38,716 bases of DNA from Bog-877 sp049518775 (GTDB taxonomy: Bacteria > Chloroflexota > Dormibacteria > Aeolococcales > Bog-877). Where the stretch lies: positions 1 to 38,716 of the forward strand of contig JBEKRL010000012.1 of assembly GCA_049518775.1 (NCBI GenBank), given 5' to 3'. The notes beneath the pieces are model-generated. The model saw only the letters and a program-made list of their open reading frames with translations. It ran no database searches and was not told where the DNA came from. Shown here piece by piece: positions 7,765 through 14,985 of the stretch (its first letter is position 1; each line of letters starts with the position of its first letter). The position numbers were made by a program, and so were the translations under genes.

Positions 7765-8698
7765 GACGGTGCCTGGCAAGTGGGCGGCACGGATCGAGGT
7801 CTCGGGAGTGGAGCCGGAACCTGCCACATTTGTCCCCTACGGGGTCATTCAGGGCGCGCGGCCAGGGCCCCAGGTGGCGGTTGTGGCCGGAGTTCACGGT
7901 ACCGAGCTGGTCACCCAGGACGCGGCGCAGGTCCTGTGGCGGGAGACCTCACCCGAGGAGGTACGGGGATCCCTGACCGTCGTCTTTGTGGCCGATGTTC
8001 TCGCCGCTCAGAGCGGGATTCCTGGTGCCAACCCGGTCGACCGTCGCAATCTGAACCGGGTCTGGCCGGGATCGGCCGCGGGGACCCTCTCGGAGCGCCT
8101 GACAGCGCGACTCTGGGAGGAGCTGCTGCGCCGACCGGAGATGGTTATCGACCTTCACGGCGGTGAGTGGACGGAGGAGGTTGACCCCTTCGCCATCGTG
8201 CATCCCAGTGGGGACGCCAATCTCGACGCGCGTGCTCGTGGAGCGGCGGTGGCCATGGGGCTGCCGTACGTGCAGTTCACGTCGGGTGACGGGAAACTCT
8301 CTGGGGAAGTCTCGCGCAATGGACGGCTGGGCCTGGCCATGGAGGTCGGAGGAGGTGGTCGCCGACGGGCTGAGGACTCCGACCTAGTCGTGGCTGCTGT
8401 GCGAGGTGCACTCCGGTTCGTGGGGTCCTTGGATCCGGGAGGAGCTGCGCCCAGCGCTCACTGCACCATGCTCCGCGGTGCCGATCTCAGGAGCTCGATG
8501 GCTGGGGTCCTGGTCCAGGCGGTGGAGGTGGCTCAGCCTGTGGAGCAGGGGCAGACGGTCTGCACGGTGACCGACTTCGACGGCCAACCTATGGAGACGA
8601 TCGCGGCCCCGCATGCGGGATTGGTCTTGCTCCGGTCGGTGGCTCGGGTGGTGGCACCGGAAGCCTTGGTGGCAACTGTGGCCTGGGCCGGCAGCTGA
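7757..8698 (+). CDS. Succinylglutamate desuccinylase/aspartoacylase-family (M14-like) zinc hydrolase
   Basis: This is a 313-residue protein with the AstE/AspA zinc carboxypeptidase pattern: VAGVHGTEL (zinc His and Glu, about residues 48-56), DRRNLNRVWPG (substrate-binding Arg and Asn), VIDLHGG (third zinc ligand His) and GLAMEVGG (catalytic Glu region), then a beta-rich C-terminal domain. Family enzymes release an acyl group from an N-acyl amino acid or act on related amides in the cytoplasm; the substrate here is unknown. ATG 7757 is used because it overlaps the upstream ORF and precedes the domain; GAGCGAGGA lies just upstream. The stop is only 5 bp from the tRNA 3' end, so the gene touches the putative element boundary. 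Its GC is close to that of the chromosome (44 of 60 at 8041), so it may have a different origin from the CHAP gene. Confidence 0.8.
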   Translation: MIETVPGKWAARIEVSGVEPEPATFVPYGVIQGARPGPQVAVVAGVHGTELVTQDAAQVLWRETSPEEVRGSLTVVFVADVLAAQSGIPGANPVDRRNLNRVWPGSAAGTLSERLTARLWEELLRRPEMVIDLHGGEWTEEVDPFAIVHPSGDANLDARARGAAVAMGLPYVQFTSGDGKLSGEVSRNGRLGLAMEVGGGGRRRAEDSDLVVAAVRGALRFVGSLDPGGAAPSAHCTMLRGADLRSSMAGVLVQAVEVAQPVEQGQTVCTVTDFDGQPMETIAAPHAGLVLLRSVARVVAPEALVATVAWAGS

Positions 8699-8703
8699 GG
8701 CAG

Positions 8704-8776
8704 AGCGGGAGACGGGTCTCGAACCCGCGACCTTCTGCTTGGGAAGCAGACGCTCTACCAACTGAGCTACTCCCGC
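8704..8776 (-). tRNA. tRNA-Gly (anticodon CCC)
   Basis: The minus-strand sequence of 73 nt folds as a full cloverleaf: acceptor GCGGGAG with CTCCCGC, D arm GCTC/GAGC with loop AGTTGGTA, anticodon stem TCTGC/GCAGA with loop TTCCCAA (anticodon CCC, decoding GGG), T stem GCGGG/CCCGT around TTCGAGA, and discriminator U. CCA is not encoded; CTG follows. It is downstream of, and on the same strand as, the nucleotidyltransferase gene. Its 3' part (nt 31-73) is duplicated at 3282-3325, so it is a candidate integration target. Confidence 0.97.
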
Positions 8777-8794
8777 CTGAGAGCGCGAGTATAG

Positions 8795-11386
8795 CTAGGG
8801 TCTTGAGCTGCCTTCGTAGGCCGCGTCGCCGGCCCAGCCGACGTCTTCGTTGCCCGGCCGAGCCGGGACCTCTGGCGCAGAGCTGGTGCAGCGATCCACG
8901 GTCTCGGACACGGCCCGGCTGAAGAGCTCAAGCTCCCGGACAGCGTCCTCCTCGTTCTCCTGCGAGGCGATCACCCGGTAGCTGGGCCGGTCGGGGTCCG
9001 GTAGCACCAAGACCCAGCCGCCGCCGACCCCCACCTTGAGACCGTCGGTGAGATCGAGATGGTCGCCGCGGTGCCCTTCCACCATCCGGCGCATCACCTC
9101 GCCCTTCACCTCCCAGGGGCAGGGGACCGACCGCTCCAGGTGGGTCCCAGAGGGCAAGTCCTGCCGCAGCTGGGAGAGCCGGGCCTGGGTGGTCACCAGC
9201 ATCTCGACGGTGGCCAGGAGGGTGTACACGGCATCGTAGGCGGCCAGATGGGATGGCCAGACGAAACCGCCAGTCTCATCGAAGGCGAGCAGCGCCTCGT
9301 TGCGGTTGGCGGCCCTCACGATGGATGCTTCATCCGCCCTGGTGAAGACCAGCCTTCCGCCGCCCTGCTCCACCACTCGCTCCAGGCGGCGGGACGCGGA
9401 CACCGGTGCCACCACCACCCCCTTTCCCCTGGCTCGCAGGACCAGCAGGGCCAGGAGGCAGGCGGCCTCCTCGTAGCCGATGATGCCCCCCCCGTCGTCC
9501 ATCAGGGTGAGCCGCTGGGAGGAGGCATCCAGCCGAGCCCCGAGCAGGGCCGAGACCGTCCGGGTGATGGCCGAGGCCTGTTCCAGCTCCTGGCTCCGGT
9601 CCCGGGCCTGGGGCCACATCGCCTCCTCCTCCTCAAAACCGGAGCGCAGGTTGATCGCCTCCACGTGGGCCTCGCGGAGGAGACGGGGCAGGACCATCGA
9701 GGCGCTGCTGAAGCCGAAGTCGACCAGCACCCGGGGATGAGCCCGCTTGACCGCGTCCAGGTTGAGCTGCGCGACGGTGTGCTGGATGTACCCGGACAGA
9801 GCGCCCTCAGCCTCGGTGATTTCGATGATCTGGCCTGGGAGAACTCGGCGGAAGTCCTCGCGAAAGAACGTGTTCTCCAGCCGTCGCTCCTGGCGCCGGT
9901 CCAGGGCGACACCGCGCTCGTCGAGGACCATGATGTCGGCGGAGCGCGAGTCCAGTGGTGACGCCAACACGTGGACGGTGCCAGCAACGCCGGACTCGCG
10001 GGTGTAATGGCAAGTCACCGGCACCGGCAGCTCGGAGAGGTCCACCACCTCGGCGCCCGCCGAGAGCATCCCCGAGATCATCGCCCTCTTGATCATCGCA
10101 GAGCCAGGGCTGCGGTCCCGGCAGATCGCCAGCTGGCTGCCGCGGGGCTGACCCGCCGCCCAAGCCGCGCCCAATCGGGCGCACCACTCCGGGGTCAGCT
10201 CCACGTTGATGATGCCGGTGATCCCGTCCTTGGTGAAGAGGCCGCTGCGCCAGCTCCCGGCCCAGATCACCGACTTGTGGACCACCGAGCCCGCCTCGAT
10301 CTCCTTGCCCGGCCAGATCCGGACCCCCTGCTCAACCACGGTGCGGGCCCCGATGGTGCAGTCGTCGCCAATCACGCTGGCGTCCTCAAGCAGCACGTCT
10401 GGCTTGAGGGTGGCCGAGCTGCACACCACGGTCTGGCGCAGCCGGCTCCGCTCCCCGATGTAGACCTGGGGCCAGACCACACTGCTGCTGACCTTGGCGC
10501 CGGCGTCGACCACGGCGTAGCGGTCGATGACCACCGGGCCGTTGAGGAACGCCTCATGGCCGATCACCGCGTCGCGGCCGATGAAGGCAGGCCCCTCGAT
10601 CCGGGCGGTATCTGCCACCGAGGCGCCCTCGTTGACCCATTGGGACGGCCCTCGGCGCTGGCCGGCGATCTCGCAGTCCACGCGGCCCTCCAGGGCGTCC
10701 CAGTTGGCCTGGAGGTAGCTCTCGACGCTGCCGATGTCGCACCAGTAGCCCCGCCCCACGACGGCCCTGAGCGCGTCATGCTTGCTGAGCATCTGGGGAA
10801 AGACATCCTGCGACCAGTCGCGGGGCTCGCCCTCCGGGCAGTAGTCGAGCACCGCCGGCTCGACCACGTAGACACCGGTGTTGACCTGGTCGCTGAAGAC
10901 CTCCCCCCAGGATGGCTTCTCCAGGAAGCGCTCTACCCTCCCATCGGGCGTGGTGATGACCACCCCGTACTCGAGCGGGTTGGGCACCCTGGCCAGCACC
11001 ACGGTGGCTTGGGCGGCGCGGTCCCGGTGGAAGGCCACGGCCTGGGTGAGATCGATGTCGGTGAGGGCATCGCCGCTGATCACGACGAAGGTCTCGTCGA
11101 GAAGACTGGCGGCGTTCTTGACGCTCCCGGCGGTGCCCAGAGGCCGGTCCTCGACCACGTACTCGAGGTGCATGCCCAACTCGGCGCCGTCACCGAAGTA
11201 GTTGCGAATGCTGGCACCCAGGTACTGGAGGGTGATCACCACCTCGGTGATCCCATGACGACGGAGCAACCGGAGCACGTGCTCCATGCAGGGCCGGCCC
11301 ACCACCGGAACCAGTGGTTTGGGGCGACGGCTGGTCAGCGGGCGCAGCCGGCTACCCTCCCCGCCAGCCATAACCACCGCCTTCAT
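8795..11386 (-). CDS. MPG-type fusion: sugar-1-phosphate nucleotidyltransferase, left-handed beta-helix and phosphohexomutase-like domain
   Basis: This protein has 863 residues. Residues 1-235 form a nucleotidyltransferase domain with the signature MAGGEGSRLRPLT, the GDALTDIDL metal loop and FLEKP. About 245-370 is a hexapeptide-repeat left-handed helix (GRDAVIGHEAF, IGDDCTIGARTVV). From about 375 a phosphoglucomutase/phosphomannomutase-like region follows (RDRSPGSAMIKRAM). Fused proteins of this type are annotated as mannose-1-phosphate guanylyltransferases feeding GDP-mannose or similar nucleotide sugars into envelope glycans. In the mutase part I see neither TASHNP nor DPDxDR; the equivalent places read VLASPLDSRSAD and LMDDGGGII, so mutase activity is doubtful. 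It starts 28 bp after the propeller gene with AGGGGG upstream, and is the last gene of that cluster. Confidence 0.88.
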   Translation of the reverse strand: MKAVVMAGGEGSRLRPLTSRRPKPLVPVVGRPCMEHVLRLLRRHGITEVVITLQYLGASIRNYFGDGAELGMHLEYVVEDRPLGTAGSVKNAASLLDETFVVISGDALTDIDLTQAVAFHRDRAAQATVVLARVPNPLEYGVVITTPDGRVERFLEKPSWGEVFSDQVNTGVYVVEPAVLDYCPEGEPRDWSQDVFPQMLSKHDALRAVVGRGYWCDIGSVESYLQANWDALEGRVDCEIAGQRRGPSQWVNEGASVADTARIEGPAFIGRDAVIGHEAFLNGPVVIDRYAVVDAGAKVSSSVVWPQVYIGERSRLRQTVVCSSATLKPDVLLEDASVIGDDCTIGARTVVEQGVRIWPGKEIEAGSVVHKSVIWAGSWRSGLFTKDGITGIINVELTPEWCARLGAAWAAGQPRGSQLAICRDRSPGSAMIKRAMISGMLSAGAEVVDLSELPVPVTCHYTRESGVAGTVHVLASPLDSRSADIMVLDERGVALDRRQERRLENTFFREDFRRVLPGQIIEITEAEGALSGYIQHTVAQLNLDAVKRAHPRVLVDFGFSSASMVLPRLLREAHVEAINLRSGFEEEEAMWPQARDRSQELEQASAITRTVSALLGARLDASSQRLTLMDDGGGIIGYEEAACLLALLVLRARGKGVVVAPVSASRRLERVVEQGGGRLVFTRADEASIVRAANRNEALLAFDETGGFVWPSHLAAYDAVYTLLATVEMLVTTQARLSQLRQDLPSGTHLERSVPCPWEVKGEVMRRMVEGHRGDHLDLTDGLKVGVGGGWVLVLPDPDRPSYRVIASQENEEDAVRELELFSRAVSETVDRCTSSAPEVPARPGNEDVGWAGDAAYEGSSRP

Positions 11387-11414
11387 CGGAGCACCCCCTG
11401 ACCCACCTCGTCAC

Positions 11415-12566
11415 TCACGGCCTGACGGCTGCCCTCGGCTCCGCCTCCGATGATAAGCAGGGACGCGGCCGCCGGCGCCTCCAGAGCCAGAGGAGGAGGG
11501 TCGCCATCAACGCCGAGCCCACCGTGACGGCGGCGGTACCAGCCAGCTCGGCCACCTGGCTGCCCGGGCTGTAGGTCGGTGGCGCCGGAAGCTCCTGGAG
11601 CCGATGCAGGTAGACCGCGCCCGGCGAGACCGCCACCACGAAGCCGTGTGCCCGGCTGGCGAACACGGGCCCCACCGCGGCCAGCACCGAGATCGAGCCG
11701 GCGGGCGGTGCCGCCCGGTACCAGGTGTACCCTCCGTCCGGGGTCAGCAGGGTGCCGAAGCCGTTGGTGGCGAGATACGCGGACGCCGGACCGTCGGCCA
11801 CCAGCGCCGCCAGGGCGGGGACACCGCCGAGCCCGCCGTACGGCAGCAGTTGGAAGGCGCGCTCCCAGCTGCGTCCGGAGCCGCGCCACACCAGCCCGTC
11901 CCGCTGGCCCACCAGGACAACCCCGTCTGCCAGCTCGGCCAGGGCCTTGGTCGAGGCCCCGAACTCGGGGGCCCCAGCGGCGGGACCCCAACTGGCGCCC
12001 TGGGCCCGCGACCAGAGCCGGCCCCGAACCAGCGCCACCCAGGCCAACCCGGGGCGGGGAGGGGCTAGCACCGTGGTCGCCGGGCCGTCCGCGACCAGCG
12101 GCAGCCGGCCACCCAGGGGTCCGAAGTAGAGGCCCTTCGAGGTGGCGATCGCAAGCTCCAAGGGGCCTGACCCGCCCAGGGCCACAGCTGCCGGGACTCC
12201 GCCGACCGCAGGCAGGTGGGCGACTTCGCCCAGCAGGTCGAGCGAGGCCACGGCCCCTCCGCGGTAGACGATCACCCCCTTCCCCTTGTCGGCGCCGACC
12301 GCGACCGCAGCACCGGTCACGGCGGAGCCCCCCAGTCCGGCTACCGTCGAGACGCTCCCCTCGCCGGGCCTGTACCAACCGGGGAGCCCCCGGTCCAGCA
12401 CCAGGGTGGCCGGTCCCTGGTCCGACGCCACCTCGGTGACCCCGGCCACGGCAGGGGGCGCCGGCGCCCACCAGGACTCGGCTGCGAGGCATGCATCCCC
12501 GGCGGTGGCGGCGCCCAGGCTCAGGGTCGCGGCGGCCAGGGCGGCTCCCAGCCACGCCCGCCTCAC
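11415..12566 (-). CDS. Secreted, C-terminally anchored beta-propeller (BNR/YCF48-like) protein
   Basis: This protein has 383 residues. A signal peptide-like N-terminus (RRAWLGAALAAATLSLGAATAG) is followed by repeated beta-sheet blades rich in Gly, Val and Trp. Asp-box-like turns include GLVWRGSGRSWERAF and GTLLTPDGGYTWYRA. Near the C-terminus one hydrophobic helix (AAVTVGSALMATLLLWLW) is followed by RRRRPRP, giving an outside propeller held by one membrane anchor. The start is 3 bp after the CPBP protease stop and the next gene begins 28 bp downstream, so it belongs to an operon with envelope functions. The BNR/YCF48 resemblance rests on the turns only; binding partner and role are unknown. 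Confidence 0.7.
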   Translation of the reverse strand: MRRAWLGAALAAATLSLGAATAGDACLAAESWWAPAPPAVAGVTEVASDQGPATLVLDRGLPGWYRPGEGSVSTVAGLGGSAVTGAAVAVGADKGKGVIVYRGGAVASLDLLGEVAHLPAVGGVPAAVALGGSGPLELAIATSKGLYFGPLGGRLPLVADGPATTVLAPPRPGLAWVALVRGRLWSRAQGASWGPAAGAPEFGASTKALAELADGVVLVGQRDGLVWRGSGRSWERAFQLLPYGGLGGVPALAALVADGPASAYLATNGFGTLLTPDGGYTWYRAAPPAGSISVLAAVGPVFASRAHGFVVAVSPGAVYLHRLQELPAPPTYSPGSQVAELAGTAAVTVGSALMATLLLWLWRRRRPRPCLSSEAEPRAAVRP

Positions 12567-12569
12567 GGC

Positions 12570-13463
12570 TCAGTACCCATAGAGCCCGCTCACGATGGTC
12601 GCCACCAGGAACAGCTCCGCCACCACGTGTGCCAGCGCCGCCGGGAGCACCGTCCCGGTTCGCTGAGTCATCCAGCCCCAGATCAGCCCCAGCAGGATCA
12701 CGATCGGGACCAGGCTGGCGGCCGGGCCCTCGTACTGGATTGCGATGTGCGCGACCCCGAAGATCAGCGCCTGGGTGACGAGCGCCACCCGGGGCGGCTC
12801 CTGCCGCTCCAGCGCCCCCAGCAGCACGCCTCGGAACTGGACCTCCTGGGCGATGGCGCTGGCCGCATTGGCGATGCCGTAGGCCACCGCCGCGGAGCCG
12901 CCCAGCGAGAGCAGCGGCACTCCCTCCCGGCCGATCAAAGGCCCGGGCAGCGCGAAGGCGACCGCGAGGAAGAGAAGCGAGATTCCCAGCCCCAGCCCGA
13001 GCGCCCCCCACCCGGGCCGGGCCCAGATCCGGACCCGGGGCCAGGGCGCCGGGGTCAGGTAGCGGAAGGCGGCCGCCATGAGCAGCGCCAGCACCAGCCA
13101 GGAGAGCCCGGCGCAGGCCTCCCGAGACAGGCCATACGGCGCTCCGATCAGCCCCGGTGCGGGGCCGGCGTAGCCGACCAGCCAGGCCCAGCAGGAATAC
13201 GGGAAGGTCACCGTCAGCAGCGCGAAGTTGAGAGGAGCGTGGGAACGCAGCGAGGGGATCGCCAGGGTCGTCGCGGTGACAGCCGCAAAGTAGGCGGTGA
13301 GCCGCCAGACATCGGGATCCACGCTCCCGGGGTCGCCGAAGAGCCGGGGCAGCAGCATCACTGCACAGGCCCCCGCCAGAACCACCAGGAGGCCAGCCGA
13401 TCTTCCCAGGGCGCCCGCCGAGGGCCGCAGCGACCACCACCGGTCGGCGCGGCTGGCGATCAA
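12570..13463 (-). CDS. CPBP-family intramembrane metalloprotease (CAAX protease-like)
   Basis: This is a 297-residue polytopic membrane protein of about eight helices. The conserved motifs of the CPBP/Abi family are present: motif 1 as QEVQFRG (E and R kept, first Glu is Gln), motif 2 as FGVAHIAI (FxxxH), and motif 3 as LAHVVAEL with its His. Family members cleave within membranes or have roles in bacteriocin immunity and protein maturation. The start is a TTG at 13463, with GAGG directly before it; no better start is seen. It is 24 bp after the upstream small membrane protein gene and 3 bp before the propeller gene, so co-transcription is likely, and the propeller protein is a candidate partner. 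Confidence 0.82.
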   Translation of the reverse strand: MIASRADRWWSLRPSAGALGRSAGLLVVLAGACAVMLLPRLFGDPGSVDPDVWRLTAYFAAVTATTLAIPSLRSHAPLNFALLTVTFPYSCWAWLVGYAGPAPGLIGAPYGLSREACAGLSWLVLALLMAAAFRYLTPAPWPRVRIWARPGWGALGLGLGISLLFLAVAFALPGPLIGREGVPLLSLGGSAAVAYGIANAASAIAQEVQFRGVLLGALERQEPPRVALVTQALIFGVAHIAIQYEGPAASLVPIVILLGLIWGWMTQRTGTVLPAALAHVVAELFLVATIVSGLYGY

Positions 13464-13487
13464 CCTCGGCCCTGGGGCGGCCGCCGC

Positions 13488-14069
13488 CTACGGGGTCGGG
13501 TCGCCGGCGCCCGCGGGGTCGCCCTCGCCCGAGCTGGGAGCGCCGGGGGAAAAGCCCAAAGGCTCGTCGGTCTCATCCTCACCCCGGATCCGGTCGACCA
13601 GGTCGTAGACGCGGTCCTGGACCGTGCCCGAGAACAGGAAGGCGACTCCCGCGGTCGCGAGGACCCCCGCCGCCACCCAGGCCCGCGAGATCCTCCGACG
13701 GCGGCGCGGTGGCTCGATGCCGGTCTTGCGCAGGGAGCCCTCCACCCGCTTGCGCACCCGGGGAGGAAGTGACTTGGTGGCCTCGTAGGCGGCCTGGACC
13801 ACCATATCGTTGAACTCGGCGGAGTGGTCCCGGGCCATGGCCACCACCTCGGCCGCCCGCTTCTGGACGCTGTCAGCTACTGGCTGAATCTGGGTGGCGA
13901 TCCGACCGGCCACCTCGGGCACCTGCTGGCTCACGGCCGTGAGGGCAGGGACCACCGCGTCACCAGCGCCCTTGACCCTGCTGCCGATGACCTCGGCGAC
14001 CGCGCCGGCGGCATCGCCAGCGGTAGCTCCCAGCCGCTCGATCGGTCGCTGCCGATGGCGAAATTTCAT
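13488..14069 (-). CDS. Hypothetical single-pass membrane protein (YtxH-like)
   Basis: This is a 193-residue protein. The first 110 residues are helical and Ala/Val-rich with heptad-like spacing (GDAAGAVAEVIGS, VPEVAGRIATQIQPVAD). A basic stretch RRRRRISR precedes one membrane helix (AWVAAGVLATAGVAFLFSG, about residues 129-147), and then an acidic Pro/Gly tail. An excellent AGGAGGAG lies 6 bases before ATG 14069. It is the first gene of the minus-strand cluster leading to the nucleotidyltransferase. The organisation recalls YtxH/apolipophorin-like envelope proteins, but I do not assign a function. Confidence 0.7.
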   Translation of the reverse strand: MKFRHRQRPIERLGATAGDAAGAVAEVIGSRVKGAGDAVVPALTAVSQQVPEVAGRIATQIQPVADSVQKRAAEVVAMARDHSAEFNDMVVQAAYEATKSLPPRVRKRVEGSLRKTGIEPPRRRRRISRAWVAAGVLATAGVAFLFSGTVQDRVYDLVDRIRGEDETDEPLGFSPGAPSSGEGDPAGAGDPTP

Positions 14070-14166
14070 GGCGGCTCCTCCTGTCTGCTATCCGCCCTGA
14101 GTGTACCCAGCAGCACGCCCGAAACCACTGCCAAAGGTGAGCGTGAGGCCAGCGACCGGGGCCTGC

Positions 14167-14985
14167 TCAGAGAGGGCGCCGGGGCCAGCCCTCGGGAAAG
14201 TGCTCCAGAGGCCCATGTCCAGCGCCCAATCCCGGGGCGTTGATGATCGCGGCGGTCACGTATTCCTTGGCCAGTCGGACCGCCTCGATCGTCTCGATCC
14301 CCCTCGCCAGGTGGGCCGTGATCGCCGCCGAGAAGGTGCAGCCGGTGCCGTGAGTGTGGCGGCTCTGCACCCGGCTCGCGACCAGCCGGGTGACAGCCGG
14401 TCCGTGAACGACGAGGTCCACCGGCTCGTTGGGCGAGTGACCACCCTTGACCACGACGAACCGGGGGCCCAGCTCGGCGATGCTCCGCCCGGCCCGGACG
14501 GCGTCGCTCTCGCTTTCGACCGGCAGGCCGGACAAAGCGGCCGCCTCGGGCCAGTTGGGGGTCACCACCAGGGCCAGCGGCAGCAGCTCCCGGCGCATGG
14601 TCTCGAGGGCACCTTCCTCCAGGAGACGGTCCCCGCTCTTGGCCACCATCACCGGGTCGACCACCAGCGGCCCCCAGGCCCGCTGGCGGAGTTCCGAGCA
14701 CACCTTGTGGATGTGCCGGACTGAGAAGAGCATCCCGGTCTTCACCGCCAGTGGACGGAGGTCCTGGTCCAGCACCTCGAACTGCTCGTGGACGAAACTC
14801 AGCGGCAGCGGGTGGACCGCCCGCACCCCCAGGGTGTTCTGAGCGGTCAGGGCCACCGCCACGCTGACCCCGTAAACGCCGCACGCGGAGAACGCCTTGA
14901 GGTCGGCCGGGATGCCGGCGCCACCCCCGGAGTCGGTGGTGGCGATGGTGGCCGCAATCGGCGGAACCGAGCCTCGGCGGCTCAA
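14167..14985 (-). CDS. thiD: Hydroxymethylpyrimidine/phosphomethylpyrimidine kinase
   Basis: This is a 272-residue ribokinase-fold enzyme. Visible are TTDSGGGAGIPADLKAFSACG (the substrate-binding N-terminal signature), VALTAQNTLGV, VDPVMVAKSG, VTPNWPEA and the anion-hole/catalytic motif HGTGCTFSAA. ThiD phosphorylates HMP and HMP-phosphate to HMP pyrophosphate in cytoplasmic thiamine synthesis. The start is taken as TTG 14985, which overlaps the permease TGA as TTGA, a typical coupled junction; no ATG or GTG lies near the domain start and longer frames only shadow the permease. It sits downstream of a TPP riboswitch and an NCS1 permease, which fits salvage of imported pyrimidine. Confidence 0.92.
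   Translation of the reverse strand: MSRRGSVPPIAATIATTDSGGGAGIPADLKAFSACGVYGVSVAVALTAQNTLGVRAVHPLPLSFVHEQFEVLDQDLRPLAVKTGMLFSVRHIHKVCSELRQRAWGPLVVDPVMVAKSGDRLLEEGALETMRRELLPLALVVTPNWPEAAALSGLPVESESDAVRAGRSIAELGPRFVVVKGGHSPNEPVDLVVHGPAVTRLVASRVQSRHTHGTGCTFSAAITAHLARGIETIEAVRLAKEYVTAAIINAPGLGAGHGPLEHFPEGWPRRPL

Larger units (their letters stand above)
3282..8746. mobile_element. Putative tRNA-Gly-integrated element or its remnant (about 5.4 kb)
   Basis: The segment is bounded by a perfect 44-bp direct repeat, 3282-3325 and 8703-8746. The right copy is the 3' part (nt 31-73 plus one flanking base) of an intact tRNA-Gly(CCC); the left copy is a tRNA relic in the same orientation with its 5' half missing. 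This is the footprint left when a tyrosine recombinase crosses over in the anticodon loop and regenerates the tRNA. Cargo: a damaged MBL-fold gene, a membrane protein, an excisionase-like HTH protein, a secreted CHAP protein, a small ORF and an AstE-like hydrolase. Some cargo is lower in GC: the line at 7561 has 32 G+C of 60, against 44 of 60 at 8041. No integrase, relaxase or capsid gene is visible, so it is either defective, mobilised in trans, or the outcome of a non-element rearrangement. Confidence 0.55.

Noticed and set aside
11383..13440. A 685-codon minus-strand frame across the propeller and CPBP genes
   Set aside because: It is another frame of two genes with signal peptide, membrane helices and protease motifs; its own sequence is Arg/Gly/Pro-rich without domains.
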